From assembly GCA_017527825.1 (NCBI GenBank), contig JAFXPO010000031.1, positions 25,925-89,924 on the forward strand: DNA of 64,000 nt, in the 5' to 3' direction. Shown piece after piece: positions 1-8,627 of the stretch. The DNA is from Oscillospiraceae bacterium (lineage in GTDB: Bacteria; Bacillota; Clostridia; Oscillospirales; Oscillospiraceae). Each line of letters opens with the position of its first letter. Positions within the stretch are counted from its first letter, which is position 1. Below the pieces are notes generated by a model that searched no databases, was not told the origin of the DNA, and saw only the letters and a list, made by a program, of their open reading frames with translations. Made by a program: the position numbers and the translations under genes.

Positions 1-175
1 ACCGATCGCGGAAAAAGGCTGGGTGCGCACCGTTGTTCTGGAGGGCAGCCCCCTCGGCGCGTTGAAGTCCATCCTCGTGCGCCCGATCTGCATTGTTCTT
101 CTGCTGATGAGCCTCTTCTTCATCGTGTGGCCCTTCATCCAGAAGAAGCGCGACGCTGCCAAGAAGGCGGCGTAA
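1..175 (+). CDS. C-terminal end of a TctA-type (tripartite tricarboxylate transporter) permease, 5' truncated by the window
   Basis: The reading frame is open from base 2 and stops at 173-175, giving 57 residues. The visible part is a short soluble stretch, one hydrophobic segment (about VRPICIVLLLMSLFFIVWPF) and a basic tail ending KKAA. A TRPI/VRPI motif followed by a last membrane helix is how TctA-family large permease subunits normally end. These subunits take up carboxylates together with a periplasmic-type binding protein TctC and a small subunit TctB, which would lie upstream and outside the window. The family call rests on about 57 residues only, so substrate and full length cannot be judged. 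The next gene starts six bases after this stop, which suggests co-transcription and a shared role in organic-acid use. Confidence 0.6.
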   Translation, partial: PIAEKGWVRTVVLEGSPLGALKSILVRPICIVLLLMSLFFIVWPFIQKKRDAAKKAA

Positions 176-180
176 TCCTG

Positions 181-1218
181 ATGTACGACACGCAAAAGCT
201 GAAGGTCTTCTGCCGGCGCGTCATGGAGTCCGCCGGACTGCCGGAGGAGCAAAGCATTGACTTTGCCGAAAGCCTGGTCACCGCCGATATGCGCGGCATC
301 CCCTCTCACGGCGTCACGCGGCTCAAGGCGTATCACCGCCGTCTGGCGGACGGTGTGACCGACGCCGCCGCAAAGCCTGCCATTGCCGCCGATCTTCCCT
401 CGCTTTTGCTCATCGACGGCAACAACGCCATGGGCGTCACGACTGCCTCCTTCGCCATGCGCGAATGTGTGTCGCGGGCGAAAACGACCGGTGCGTGTTT
501 TGCCGCCGTCCGCGGCGGCAACCACTTCGGCTACGCCGCGTACTACTCCGAGCTTGCCGCCCGCGCGGGCATGATCGGCTTCTCCCTGTGCAACGCGTCC
601 CACGCGGTCGCCCCCTTCGGGGGACGCACCGCGGAGCTGGGCACCAATCCCCTCGCCGTGACCGTTCCCGGACGGGATACGATCCTGCTCGATCTGGATA
701 TGGCAACCAGCCTTGTTGCGCGGGGAAAGGTCACCCTCGCGGCGAAAAAAGGTCAGTCCATCCCGTCGGATTGGGGTATCGACGAGGCGGGCAGACCCGT
801 GACCGATCCAACCGCCGTCAGCTGCGTGCTGCCCTTCGGCGGCTACAAGGGCTACGGCATCGGGCTGGTTGTGGAGATTCTCGCGTCCTGCATCAGCGGC
901 GCCGCCGGTTCTCAGCAGATGGGATCGTTCTACGACTTCAGCCGTCCGCAGAATGTGGGATTCTTCCTCGGCGCACTGAACGTCGGCGGCGTCACGGAGT
1001 TCGGCGCGTTCGCCGACCGTGTGGACGCGCTGATTCGGTCGCTCAAATCCGCGCCGAAAGCCGAGGGTTGTGACGAGATTCTCGTCGCCGGAGAGCCGGA
1101 AGCGCGCCGGTATCGCGAAGCCCTTGTCCACGGAATCGAGCTCCCCGCCGCGGTACGCGCGGAGCTGGAAGAATTGAGCCGCGTTTGCGGCGTTCCCTTT
1201 GACTGCGAATTGCCCTAG
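181..1218 (+). CDS. Ldh2-family malate/L-lactate (or sulfolactate/ureidoglycolate-type) NAD(P)-dependent dehydrogenase
   Basis: 345 residues, the normal length for the Ldh2/YiaK/AllD/ComC family, which oxidises 2-hydroxy acids with NAD(P) and is unrelated to classical lactate dehydrogenase. Visible family marks: the N-terminal DMRGIPSHG segment with the catalytic His, GGNHFGYAAYY, GTNPLAV, LDMATS-type segment (LDLDMATSLVARGKV) and the glycine-rich PFGGYKGYG near residue 220. The ATG at 181 is preferred to an in-frame upstream extension because it follows AAGGCGG at a good distance and begins the family's usual N-terminus. It lies immediately behind a TctA-type transporter gene, so oxidation of an imported hydroxy-carboxylate is a reasonable inference. 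The exact substrate cannot be told from sequence. Confidence 0.85.
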   Translation: MYDTQKLKVFCRRVMESAGLPEEQSIDFAESLVTADMRGIPSHGVTRLKAYHRRLADGVTDAAAKPAIAADLPSLLLIDGNNAMGVTTASFAMRECVSRAKTTGACFAAVRGGNHFGYAAYYSELAARAGMIGFSLCNASHAVAPFGGRTAELGTNPLAVTVPGRDTILLDLDMATSLVARGKVTLAAKKGQSIPSDWGIDEAGRPVTDPTAVSCVLPFGGYKGYGIGLVVEILASCISGAAGSQQMGSFYDFSRPQNVGFFLGALNVGGVTEFGAFADRVDALIRSLKSAPKAEGCDEILVAGEPEARRYREALVHGIELPAAVRAELEELSRVCGVPFDCELP

Positions 1219-1223
1219 CGGAT

Positions 1224-1270
1224 AAAGCGGTCTCGCCTCTGCCGCTTGTCAGAGTCGAGACCGCTTTTTT
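1224..1270 (+). terminator. Intrinsic terminator after the Ldh2 gene
   Basis: AAGCGGTCTCG (1225-1235) is repeated inverted as CGAGACCGCTT (1256-1266), giving an 11-bp stem followed by a run of six T. It separates the plus-strand dehydrogenase from the convergent regulator gene. Confidence 0.9.
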
Positions 1271-1299
1271 CAGAACGTCTCTCTTTATACAATCTTAAT

Positions 1300-2208
1300 T
1301 CACTGTTTCATCGGCTTCACATCCAGCTTCTCCATGTCGGCGGCGTAACGCTTGATGTACGTCAGGGCGCGCATCTCCTGCGTCTTTGCCTCCAGCTTTG
1401 TACCTGCCTGCTGCCACGCGTTCGCCAGCAGCAGGTGAACCAGCATGATCTGGCAGATCGTTGTGGTCGAGTAGTTCAGCGAGCTGTTCGCGTTGCGCTT
1501 GGGTGTGAGGAGCAGCACGTCCGCGTATTTCGCGCCGAGGCTTTTCTCGATCGAGGTAATAAGAATGGTGGCGGCTTTGACCCGTTTTGCCGCCATCAGC
1601 GCGTCCACAACGCTCTTGGAATTGCCGTCGTAATTGATCCCGATGACCACGTCCTCCGGTCCAAAGTAGGACACCGTGCGCATGATGAGCAGATCGTCCG
1701 ACTGGAACGTCGCGTTGATTCCGGCGGAGAGCAGATGGTTCGCGCCGGCAAGCGCCGCGCCGCAGGCGCTGCCCATGGAGCACAGCAACACCTGCCGGGC
1801 GTTGGCAATCATGCGCGAGGCACGGTTCAGCGTTTCCATATCCAAAAGATGCAGCACGCTGTTGAGGGATTGCTGTGTGAAACGGAACGCCTTGTCCACC
1901 ACCGCCTCCGTGGAATCGCTTTCCAGGATGGACAGCCTCCGGTTGGAGGGATTCGACGCGCTCTGCTGGATGCTGAACCGCAGCTCCGCGTACCCGCTGT
2001 AGCCCAGGTCCTTGCACAGGCGGACGACCGACGCGCCGCTGCATCCCGCCGCCTCCGCAAGCTGCGCGACAGACATGCGTGAGCAGACAGGCCCGTGCTC
2101 CATGATGTAGGCAGCCGCTCGCTGCTCCGCCTTGCTCAGATCATTGAACCGGGAGGACAGCTTGGAGTAATAATCCTCCTGAAAGAGCAGTTCCTCATTG
2201 GTTTTCAT
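1300..2208 (-). CDS. MurR/RpiR-family transcriptional regulator (HTH_6 + SIS domain)
   Basis: 302 residues. The N-terminal ~80 residues form the RpiR helix-turn-helix (SKAEQRAAAYIMEHG, then SVAQLAEAAGCSGASVVRLCKDLGY-like recognition helix). The C-terminal half is a SIS sugar-phosphate isomerase fold (LLCSMGSACGAALAGANHLLSAG; GINYDGNSKSVVDAL; ILITSIEKSLGAKYADVLLLT). RpiR proteins sense phosphosugars and often control amino-sugar or sialic-acid genes. It is transcribed divergently from the membrane-protein gene at 2330, and a perfect palindrome (2226-2243) lies in the gap just inside its own 5' UTR, implying autoregulation. Whether it also controls the amino-sugar genes tens of kilobases away is open. 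RBS on the minus strand: GAGAGGGGCAAG before the ATG. Confidence 0.9.
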   Translation of the reverse strand: MKTNEELLFQEDYYSKLSSRFNDLSKAEQRAAAYIMEHGPVCSRMSVAQLAEAAGCSGASVVRLCKDLGYSGYAELRFSIQQSASNPSNRRLSILESDSTEAVVDKAFRFTQQSLNSVLHLLDMETLNRASRMIANARQVLLCSMGSACGAALAGANHLLSAGINATFQSDDLLIMRTVSYFGPEDVVIGINYDGNSKSVVDALMAAKRVKAATILITSIEKSLGAKYADVLLLTPKRNANSSLNYSTTTICQIMLVHLLLANAWQQAGTKLEAKTQEMRALTYIKRYAADMEKLDVKPMKQ

Positions 2209-2225
2209 ACGCTTGCCCCTCTCTC

Positions 2226-2243
2226 TGTGAAATGTTTTTCACA
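2226..2243. promoter_or_regulatory. Perfect palindromic operator candidate TGTGAAA-N4-TTTCACA
   Basis: Seven-base arms separated by TGTT, in the intergenic region between the RpiR regulator and the divergent AbrB-type gene. It sits at about +5 to +22 of the predicted regulator promoter. GAAA/TTTC half sites are common for RpiR-family regulators, so autoregulation is the simplest reading. Confidence 0.6.
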
Positions 2244-2248
2244 ATGGC

Positions 2249-2276
2249 ATTGTATCATATCAGGCATTGATTTCAA
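2249..2276 (-). promoter_or_regulatory. Candidate promoter of the RpiR gene
   Basis: Minus strand: TTGAAA (2276-2271), a 16-bp spacer and TACAAT (2254-2249). Initiation would fall just upstream of or within the palindrome at 2226-2243. Confidence 0.5.
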
Positions 2277-2329
2277 AGTGTTCTTTCATTCGACCGAAGA
2301 AAGAAGGTGCTTCCTTTCTGGAAACCGAT

Positions 2330-3391
2330 ATGCTTCTCCGGCTTGCCGTGACCATTGCCGCCGCCATGGCGGGCGGCTATGCCGCGCTGCGGCTGAAGGT
2401 TCCCGCCGGCGCGCTGATCGGCTCCATGCTGGTGGTGGCGGTGATCAACGTCGCCTTCGGCACGGCTTACATGCCGACGAGCTGGAAATTCTACACGCAG
2501 GTCTCCACCGGCGCGTATCTCGGCGCGAAAATCTCCCGCGCCGACCTTCGGGAAATGCGCATGATCCTCAAGCCCGCGATCCTTCTGGCGATCGTGATGC
2601 TTGCGTTTACCACAGCGGTGGGAATCCTGATCGTCCGCGTCTCAGACCTGACACCGGCGACGGCGCTCTTCGCTGTTGCGCCCGCGGGCATCACGGACAT
2701 GACGCTTGCTTCCATGGAATTTGACTCTGAACCCTCCATCGTCGCGCTCATACAAACGGTTCGCATCGTGTTCACCATTTGTATGCTGCCGCCGATGATT
2801 CAACTAATTGAGCGCTGGAGCGGCACGCATCCCAACCCGCCGCCCGCCAAACAGATGGCGCCGGACGAGCGTGCGCCGTCAAAAAAGAAACAATCCATCG
2901 ACGAAATTCTGCTGACGCTGGTGATCGCGCTGATCTGCGGCAGACTCGGAAAGCTGGCAGGCATTCCCGCCGGCGCCATCACCTGCTCGATGATCGGCGC
3001 GGCGGCGTTCAACCTCATCACCGACCACGCTTATATGCCGCTGCGCCTGCGCCAGTTCATCCAGCTGTTCGCCGGTGCGCTGATCGGCTGTACGGTGGGG
3101 CGGGAGCAGGTGCTCCAGATGCTCCACATCTGGAAGGTGGTGCTCATCGCCATTCTCGGCTATACCCTGCTCGATCTCGCCGCGGCGTGGGTCATCCACC
3201 GCCACACGGAAATGGACATCATCACCGCGCTGTTTTCCTCCGCGCCGGGCGGTCTGACCGACATGGCGCTGATCGCGGAGGACATGGGCGCGGACAGCAT
3301 CAAGATCGCCGGGATGCATACGCTGCGGCTGATCGGCGTGGTCATCCTCTACCCGTCCATCATCGGGCTGATCGTGCGTCTGCTGACCTAA
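2330..3391 (+). CDS. AbrB-type integral membrane protein (ammonia-monooxygenase-like, putative transporter)
   Basis: 353 residues, almost entirely hydrophobic, with about ten membrane segments in two homologous halves. Each half begins with a P-A-G-A-L-I-G-S-M or P-A-G-A-I-T-C-S-M motif and contains an APAGITDMTL or APGGLTDMAL repeat. This is the membrane AbrB (PF05145) family, often misleadingly labelled transcriptional regulator because of a shared name. Function is unproven; transport is inferred from topology. The ATG at 2330 was chosen because it starts directly before the first helix; the only purine-rich stretch (AAGAAGGTG) is about 20 bases upstream, so initiation at an upstream TTG (2267) is not excluded. 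The next gene follows after 85 bases on the same strand. Confidence 0.75.
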   Translation: MLLRLAVTIAAAMAGGYAALRLKVPAGALIGSMLVVAVINVAFGTAYMPTSWKFYTQVSTGAYLGAKISRADLREMRMILKPAILLAIVMLAFTTAVGILIVRVSDLTPATALFAVAPAGITDMTLASMEFDSEPSIVALIQTVRIVFTICMLPPMIQLIERWSGTHPNPPPAKQMAPDERAPSKKKQSIDEILLTLVIALICGRLGKLAGIPAGAITCSMIGAAAFNLITDHAYMPLRLRQFIQLFAGALIGCTVGREQVLQMLHIWKVVLIAILGYTLLDLAAAWVIHRHTEMDIITALFSSAPGGLTDMALIAEDMGADSIKIAGMHTLRLIGVVILYPSIIGLIVRLLT

Positions 3392-3476
3392 GCCCGAATC
3401 ACGTCTATGCGCCCTTATTTTGTTCCGGGTTTGCGCCTTTGTTCGGCGCGGTCCCGAAAGCATAGAGAGGTGCCTT

Positions 3477-5318
3477 ATGAGAAAACGCCTGAGCACGTTT
3501 CTTTTTGGCAAGCCACTGAAGGACTCCGACCTCAAGCACGAAAAACTGAACGTCCTTTGGGGCGTATCCACTTTTTCCAGCGACACGATCTCCACCGTCA
3601 GCTATGCCGGAGAGGAAATCCTGCTGGTGCTGATCCCTGTTCTCGGAACGGCGGCGTATGGCGTGTTTGTACCGGTCATTGCCGCGCTGATCGTACTGCT
3701 GGCACTGCTGGTCATCGGCTATCGGCAGATGATCGACGTCTACCCGCGCGGCGGCGGAGCCTACACCGTCGCGATGGAGAACCTCGGCAAGCTGCCCGGA
3801 CTGATTGCCGGTTCGTCGCTGATCTTTGAGTATGTGATGGCGGTCGCGGTCAGCGTGAGCGCCGCCGCGGCGGCGATCACGTCGGCGATTCCCGCGGCGG
3901 AACCGTACAAGTCGTGGATCGCGATTCTACTCATCGCCCTGCTCTCCTGGGGGCACCTGCGCGGGACGAGGGAATCGTCGGTCATCTTCGGCATACCGAC
4001 GTACCTTTTCGTGCTCACCATGCTCATCCTCATCGGCGTGGGGTTTGTGCGGTGGGTCACGGGGGGATATGTCCCGCTGCAGGTCCCCGCCGTGCCCGAC
4101 AGTCGGCGTGAGGCGATGACCGTGGTGCTGTTCCGCGCGTTCGCGTCGGGCTGCACGGCGATCGCGGGCGTGGAATCCGTGTCCAACGGCGTATCCTCGT
4201 TCCGGGAACCGGCGCAGAAGACCGCGAAAAACGTGCTGCTGACCATGGCGGTCATCGTGAGCGTCATCTTCCTCGGCACCGGCATTCTCATCAGTCTGTA
4301 TCACATTACCCCCAGCCCCTACGAAACGATGATCAGCCAGCTCGCGCGGACGGTGTTCGGCATTGGCAGCCCCATGTATTATGTGGCGCAGGTCATGACA
4401 GTGCTCATTCTGATTCTGGCGGCGAACACCGCCTTTGCCGATCTGCCGCACCTGATGGCGATGATGGCGCATGACGGCTACCTGCCCAGCCGGTTCATCA
4501 CCCGCGGCACCCGACTCAATTACACCAACGGCATCCTGTTCATGTTCCTCAGCGCGTCGCTGCTGGTGTTTTCCTTCCATGCCAATCAGCACGAGCTGCT
4601 GCCGCTGTTTGCCAGCGTGATCTTCATTTCCTTTTTTCTGCATCAGCTCGGCATGCTGCGCTACTGGTGGCGCGCCAGGGCGCACCTGTGGCAGCCCAAG
4701 GCGCTGCTGTGCTGCGTGACGCTGGCGGTCATCTCCATCACGCTGGTGACGCTGCTCTGGAGCAGTTTCCTCGCCGGCTCATGGGTCGTTCTGCTGGGGA
4801 TATCGGTGCTCACGGTGCTGATGACGGTCATCGCCCGCCACTACGACCACGTCCATCGGGAGCTGGTGCTCCGCAGTGACGCGGAGGTGCGCGCCATGCT
4901 CAGCTCTACCCACTCCGGGAAGGCGATCCTGCCAATGCGCTCCATCAACCGGGCGTTCATCAAGGCGTACAATTGTGCCAAGGATATGGGATTTACGCAG
5001 ATCGAGCTGTTCTACATTGGCAGCAGCGAGGCGGAGGCAGCCGCGATCCGCGACCAGCTCCGCCGCAGCGGCATCACAGAGCAGTTCGTGTCTGTCATAA
5101 CCGAGTACCGCGACACGGAGGATATCCTGATCCACCACATCGAAGCAGAGGAGCGCAAGCTCGCCCGCCATGAGCATCTGACGGTTCTGATCCCGAACCT
5201 GGTCACTATGAATCCAATCAAACAATATCTGCACAACGAGACCTCCCGCATTCTGCTCAGCCGTATGGCGCGGCATCGGTATGTCTATGTATTTCAGGTG
5301 CCGTACCTGTTCCGATGA
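3477..5318 (+). CDS. APC-superfamily permease of the KimA/YdaO type (probable K+ or amino-acid transporter)
   Basis: 613 residues: a basic N-terminus (FLFGKPLKDSDLKHEKL), about twelve membrane segments to residue ~465, and a ~150-residue soluble C-terminal domain. The N-terminal LSS/FSSD-T/A-x-S-x-V-S/A-Y segment (here FSSDTISTVSYAGEEILLVL) and YPRGGGAYTVAMENLG match B. subtilis KimA, a high-affinity potassium importer of ~607 residues controlled by c-di-AMP; KimA also has a cytosolic C-terminal domain of this size. The ATG at 3477 follows AGAGAGG; an in-frame upstream extension has no such site. No ydaO-type riboswitch is visible in the 85 bases upstream. K+ specificity is inferred from similarity; an amino-acid substrate remains possible. 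Confidence 0.75.
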   Translation: MRKRLSTFLFGKPLKDSDLKHEKLNVLWGVSTFSSDTISTVSYAGEEILLVLIPVLGTAAYGVFVPVIAALIVLLALLVIGYRQMIDVYPRGGGAYTVAMENLGKLPGLIAGSSLIFEYVMAVAVSVSAAAAAITSAIPAAEPYKSWIAILLIALLSWGHLRGTRESSVIFGIPTYLFVLTMLILIGVGFVRWVTGGYVPLQVPAVPDSRREAMTVVLFRAFASGCTAIAGVESVSNGVSSFREPAQKTAKNVLLTMAVIVSVIFLGTGILISLYHITPSPYETMISQLARTVFGIGSPMYYVAQVMTVLILILAANTAFADLPHLMAMMAHDGYLPSRFITRGTRLNYTNGILFMFLSASLLVFSFHANQHELLPLFASVIFISFFLHQLGMLRYWWRARAHLWQPKALLCCVTLAVISITLVTLLWSSFLAGSWVVLLGISVLTVLMTVIARHYDHVHRELVLRSDAEVRAMLSSTHSGKAILPMRSINRAFIKAYNCAKDMGFTQIELFYIGSSEAEAAAIRDQLRRSGITEQFVSVITEYRDTEDILIHHIEAEERKLARHEHLTVLIPNLVTMNPIKQYLHNETSRILLSRMARHRYVYVFQVPYLFR

Positions 5319-5345
5319 GTACGCGCTGCCGGAAAGGAACTGTCC

Positions 5346-6584
5346 ATGGGCTTTCAAATTGACGTCGGCGTTTCCGCCGCGACAGTGTTTGTACAGGGGC
5401 TGCTGAGCTTTTTCTCCCCCTGTGTTCTACCCCTGCTGCCGCTGTATCTGGGCTATCTGTCCGGCGGCGCGGGAAACGGCGAGCGCAAGCGCGTGTTCCT
5501 CAATACGCTGTGCTTTGTGCTGGGCGTCAGCTTCGCCATTTTCCTGCTGGGCATGGGGCTTTCTTTCATCGGCGGATTGTTTGACCGCGTCCTGTTTGCC
5601 CGCATCGGCGGCGTCCTCCTGATCCTGTTCGGTCTGTACCAGCTCGGAGCGTTCGGAAGCTCCCGCCTGCTGAGCGTGGAGCGGCGGCTGCCGCTGCGGC
5701 TTGACCGGCTGGCGATGTCGCCGTGGACGGCGCTGCTGATGGGCTTCGCCTTCAGCTTCGCGTGGACGCCTTGCGTCGGACCGGTGCTCTCCGGCGTGCT
5801 GCTGATGGCGGCAAGCGCCGCGTCGCGACAGACGGGGGTGCTGCTGCTCGGCGTTTATACGCTTGGCTTCTGCCTGCCGTTTCTCGCCCTCGGTCTTTTC
5901 ACCACGGAGCTGCTGGAGAAGCTGCGGGCGCATCGCGGCGTCGTGAAGTATACAGTCAAGGTCGGCGGCGCGCTGCTGATCCTCATGGGCGTGATGATGC
6001 TCACCGGCTGGATGAACAGCGTGACCGGGTATCTCTCCCGCGCCGCAGGGAGTGACGCCGCCGTGACGGAGAGCGCTCCGGCGCAAGCCGGCGAACCGGA
6101 AACCGCGGAAACGCCCGAAGCGGCGGAGGACGCCGGTGCCGTCGCCGCGCCGGACTTCACGCTGACCGACCAGTACGGCGTGGAGCATACACTCTCCGAC
6201 TACCGCGGCAAGGTGGTGTTTCTCAACTTCTGGGCGACGTGGTGCCCGCCGTGCCGCGCCGAGATGCCGGACATTCAGGCGCTCTATGAAGCCTATGGCG
6301 ACGCGGCGGACGCCGAAGTGCTCATCCTCGCGGTCGCCACGCCCGGCGTCGGCGGCGAGGCGGACGAGGCGGGCGTCACCGCGTTTCTGGAGGAGAACGG
6401 CTACACCTACCCTGTGGTCATGGACCCGACGGGTGATATCCTGTACGATTACGGCATCAGCGCCTTCCCCACAACGTTTATGATCGACACGGCAGGCAAC
6501 GTATTCGGCTATGTGCCCGGCGCGATGAGCGAGGAGGTCATGCGCGGCATCATTGAGCAAACCATTGCCGGTGTGCGAAGCTGA
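5346..6584 (+). CDS. CcdA/DsbD-like membrane protein fused to a TlpA/thioredoxin-like domain
   Basis: 412 residues. Residues ~1-225 form a six-helix CcdA-type electron carrier (SFFSPCVLPLLPLYLGYLSGG at the start; FAWTPCVGPVL in the second half, each with its redox Cys-Pro). A 30-residue Ala/Glu-rich linker follows, then a TlpA/AhpC-type thioredoxin domain (~260-412) with WCPPC at 299-303 and the cis-Pro region SAFPTTF. CcdA passes electrons from cytosolic thioredoxin across the membrane, and TlpA-like domains reduce extracytoplasmic disulfides. The fusion therefore carries the entire path from membrane to exoplasm in one chain. It starts 27 bases after the permease gene and ends before a terminator, so it is probably the last gene of that transcript. 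Confidence 0.88.
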   Translation: MGFQIDVGVSAATVFVQGLLSFFSPCVLPLLPLYLGYLSGGAGNGERKRVFLNTLCFVLGVSFAIFLLGMGLSFIGGLFDRVLFARIGGVLLILFGLYQLGAFGSSRLLSVERRLPLRLDRLAMSPWTALLMGFAFSFAWTPCVGPVLSGVLLMAASAASRQTGVLLLGVYTLGFCLPFLALGLFTTELLEKLRAHRGVVKYTVKVGGALLILMGVMMLTGWMNSVTGYLSRAAGSDAAVTESAPAQAGEPETAETPEAAEDAGAVAAPDFTLTDQYGVEHTLSDYRGKVVFLNFWATWCPPCRAEMPDIQALYEAYGDAADAEVLILAVATPGVGGEADEAGVTAFLEENGYTYPVVMDPTGDILYDYGISAFPTTFMIDTAGNVFGYVPGAMSEEVMRGIIEQTIAGVRS

Positions 6585-6647
6585 GCCGCCGCGCACGCCG
6601 GGCGAGTTGCAAGCCGACGATGCGCGCACGGCAAGCAAACATCAGTT

Positions 6648-6683
6648 AAAAGGAATAGCGGGCCGAAGCCCGCTATTCCTTTT
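6648..6683. terminator. Bidirectional intrinsic terminator
   Basis: A 16-bp stem AAAAGGAATAGCGGGC / GCCCGCTATTCCTTTT around a CGAA tetraloop, with A-run and T-run on its flanks. It serves the plus-strand CcdA-TlpA gene and the convergent minus-strand surface-protein gene. Confidence 0.9.
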
Positions 6684-6689
6684 GCTATT

Positions 6690-8627
6690 TCAGTTCGAGG
6701 AAGAATCCCCGGACGCAAAGCTCAGCTTGGAGAGGTCCATCTGGATGCCGACACCCGCCGGACCGCCTCCGGCGTTCAGCGCAAGCACGCTGACCCGCGG
6801 CAGATCGCCTTCCGCGTATTGCAGCGAGAAGGCGCCGTCCTTCTGGTAGGTTCCCCCGGTATGGAGCGTGCAGCCAAGCAGTTTTCCGCCGCTGTCATAC
6901 AGCGCTGCTGCCAGCACCGACGGTTGATTCAGGCTGTTGTACCATTCCTCCGTTACCTTTACCGTAATGCCGTTCGTGTTCGGGTCCACCCACGCGTCGC
7001 AGCCGGGGACCGAGTATTGCCGCTCAAAAGGCGTCCAGACCGCGTACAGGTGCAGCGGCGCACCCTGAGTAACGCTGACGACAGTACCGGGCGCGTAGCG
7101 GACGTCGCCGCCTTTCTGGGTCGCCCAGCCGGAGAAGGCGCAGCCGTAGGGAGCGGTTATATAATCGCTGCCGTTGACGAGGTAAACATCCAAATCCGTA
7201 CAGGACGCCAGATACCGATGCTGGACGGTCATGTTACCGCCGGCGATCGGCGTTCCGCCCTCGGCGTGATAGACGACGTAGCTTCCGACACTGTCATCCA
7301 GCGCATACAGCGAGATCGGCTCAGCCGCCGCGCTGACGCTGCCCGCATACCAGCCGCCGCTCAAAACGTCATTGTCGTCCGCCTGCGGCGTGAGACCGGT
7401 GTGCCATCCAACCAGGTCCGTGTCCTCGCCGCCGAAGAAAAGGGACGAGGGCAGGGTGACCGATTCGGCGTTGTGATAGCGTTGCCAGAGCTTGCCGTCC
7501 GCCAGCGTTCCGCTCAGTCCGTTGAGCAGGATATCCCCGGGGGCAAGCTCTACCCACACGGCATCAAGCGTGGTGTTTTTCTCCGGTCGGAAGGAAGCGT
7601 CCAGCGGGACAGTCCCCCCGGAGGCGGTTGCCCACGCGGTCTGCGCGTAGCCGTCGCGCGTAAAAACATAGTCCGAGAGTTGGTAGCGAGCCGGATAGTA
7701 GTTGATGAGGTCGGTGTACGTCGCGCCGGCGTATACCCCGCCGCCGCCGATGAGTCGCAGGCGGTACTGATCGATCTTGATGGAGAAGTGTCCTTCTTGT
7801 TCCAGAAGCGTCGTGTGCTCGTCGTAGTACCAATTGTCCACTTCGGTCTTGTCGAACAGCACCGGCTCCGCGCGAACGCCCGAAGCGTTCTGTCCGCCGT
7901 ACAGCTCAGCGTTGACGCAGCCAACCTCAAACACACCGTCGGTGTAGACCGCGGGCGCGGCGCTGCCCGCGCTACCGCCGCGCAGCACGGCGTCCGTGTG
8001 GATACCGATGTCTCCGCCGTGAATGGCGCAGCCCGCGGTCACGTTGGAGCCGGACGCTGCCGTGCCGCCGGTGGCGGTCAGCCTGCTTCCCTGGTTCGCC
8101 GGACCATAAATGGCGGCAGAGCTTCTCGCGTTGATTCCGTGCCCGCAGATTGCGTCGCCGGACGCGCCGCCGCCGGTAAACGCCGCTGTTCCGCCGTAGA
8201 GGTAGGCAAATATGACATCAGCGTCAATCGCGTCGCCGCCCATGACCGTACCGCTGCCGCCGGAAACGGTCAGGGTGCCGCTGTTCACAAAGACCTGCAA
8301 CACACCGGAGACGATGATGCCGTCACTGGCGTATGCGCCATCTTCGCCCTGAATGGTCACGTCCCCGGTGCTGTAGACGGTCAGATCCCCGCTTGCGCGG
8401 ATACCGGAACCGCTGTAGTTGTTCAGCCGAAGCGCTCCGTCCTCATACTCCCAGCCGTTGCCGGAGCGCACCTCGTTGAAGCGGATGCTCAGATTGTCAA
8501 TGATCAGGTAATAGGGCTGTACGCCGCTGCCCCCCAGCACAGGCTGGCTGATTGCCTGAACGGGCAGGGTGAACAGCAGGAGCAGCGAAAGATTCAGGCA
8601 GAGCAACTTGGAATGGATCGTCTTCAT
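6690..8627 (-). CDS. Secreted surface protein with adhesin-like repeats and an InlB/Listeria-Bacteroides-type repeat
   Basis: 645 residues. The ATG at 8627 follows AAAAGGAGGTC and gives a clear signal peptide (MKTIHSKLLCLNLSLLLLFTLPVQA). Residues ~30-260 are glycine/serine-rich turns of the form DLTVYSTGDVTIQG and TLTVSGGSGTVMGG, as in beta-helical adhesins. Residues ~300-540 contain modules with the motifs YQLSDYVFTRDGYAQTAW, GWHTG and FSGWATQ, LYAVW, typical of InlB_B/Flg_new repeats. The last ~100 residues resemble the C-terminal module of three other secreted proteins in this window. No LPxTG motif, SLH domain or C-terminal membrane anchor is visible. The start overlaps the stop of the upstream polymerase-like gene (ATGA), so the two are translationally coupled. 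Function: cell surface or adhesion, inferred. Confidence 0.8.
   Translation of the reverse strand: MKTIHSKLLCLNLSLLLLFTLPVQAISQPVLGGSGVQPYYLIIDNLSIRFNEVRSGNGWEYEDGALRLNNYSGSGIRASGDLTVYSTGDVTIQGEDGAYASDGIIVSGVLQVFVNSGTLTVSGGSGTVMGGDAIDADVIFAYLYGGTAAFTGGGASGDAICGHGINARSSAAIYGPANQGSRLTATGGTAASGSNVTAGCAIHGGDIGIHTDAVLRGGSAGSAAPAVYTDGVFEVGCVNAELYGGQNASGVRAEPVLFDKTEVDNWYYDEHTTLLEQEGHFSIKIDQYRLRLIGGGGVYAGATYTDLINYYPARYQLSDYVFTRDGYAQTAWATASGGTVPLDASFRPEKNTTLDAVWVELAPGDILLNGLSGTLADGKLWQRYHNAESVTLPSSLFFGGEDTDLVGWHTGLTPQADDNDVLSGGWYAGSVSAAAEPISLYALDDSVGSYVVYHAEGGTPIAGGNMTVQHRYLASCTDLDVYLVNGSDYITAPYGCAFSGWATQKGGDVRYAPGTVVSVTQGAPLHLYAVWTPFERQYSVPGCDAWVDPNTNGITVKVTEEWYNSLNQPSVLAAALYDSGGKLLGCTLHTGGTYQKDGAFSLQYAEGDLPRVSVLALNAGGGPAGVGIQMDLSKLSFASGDSSSN

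Noticed and set aside
2330..3391. AbrB transition-state regulator
   Set aside because: The protein is a multi-helix membrane protein; only the family name is shared with the DNA-binding AbrB.
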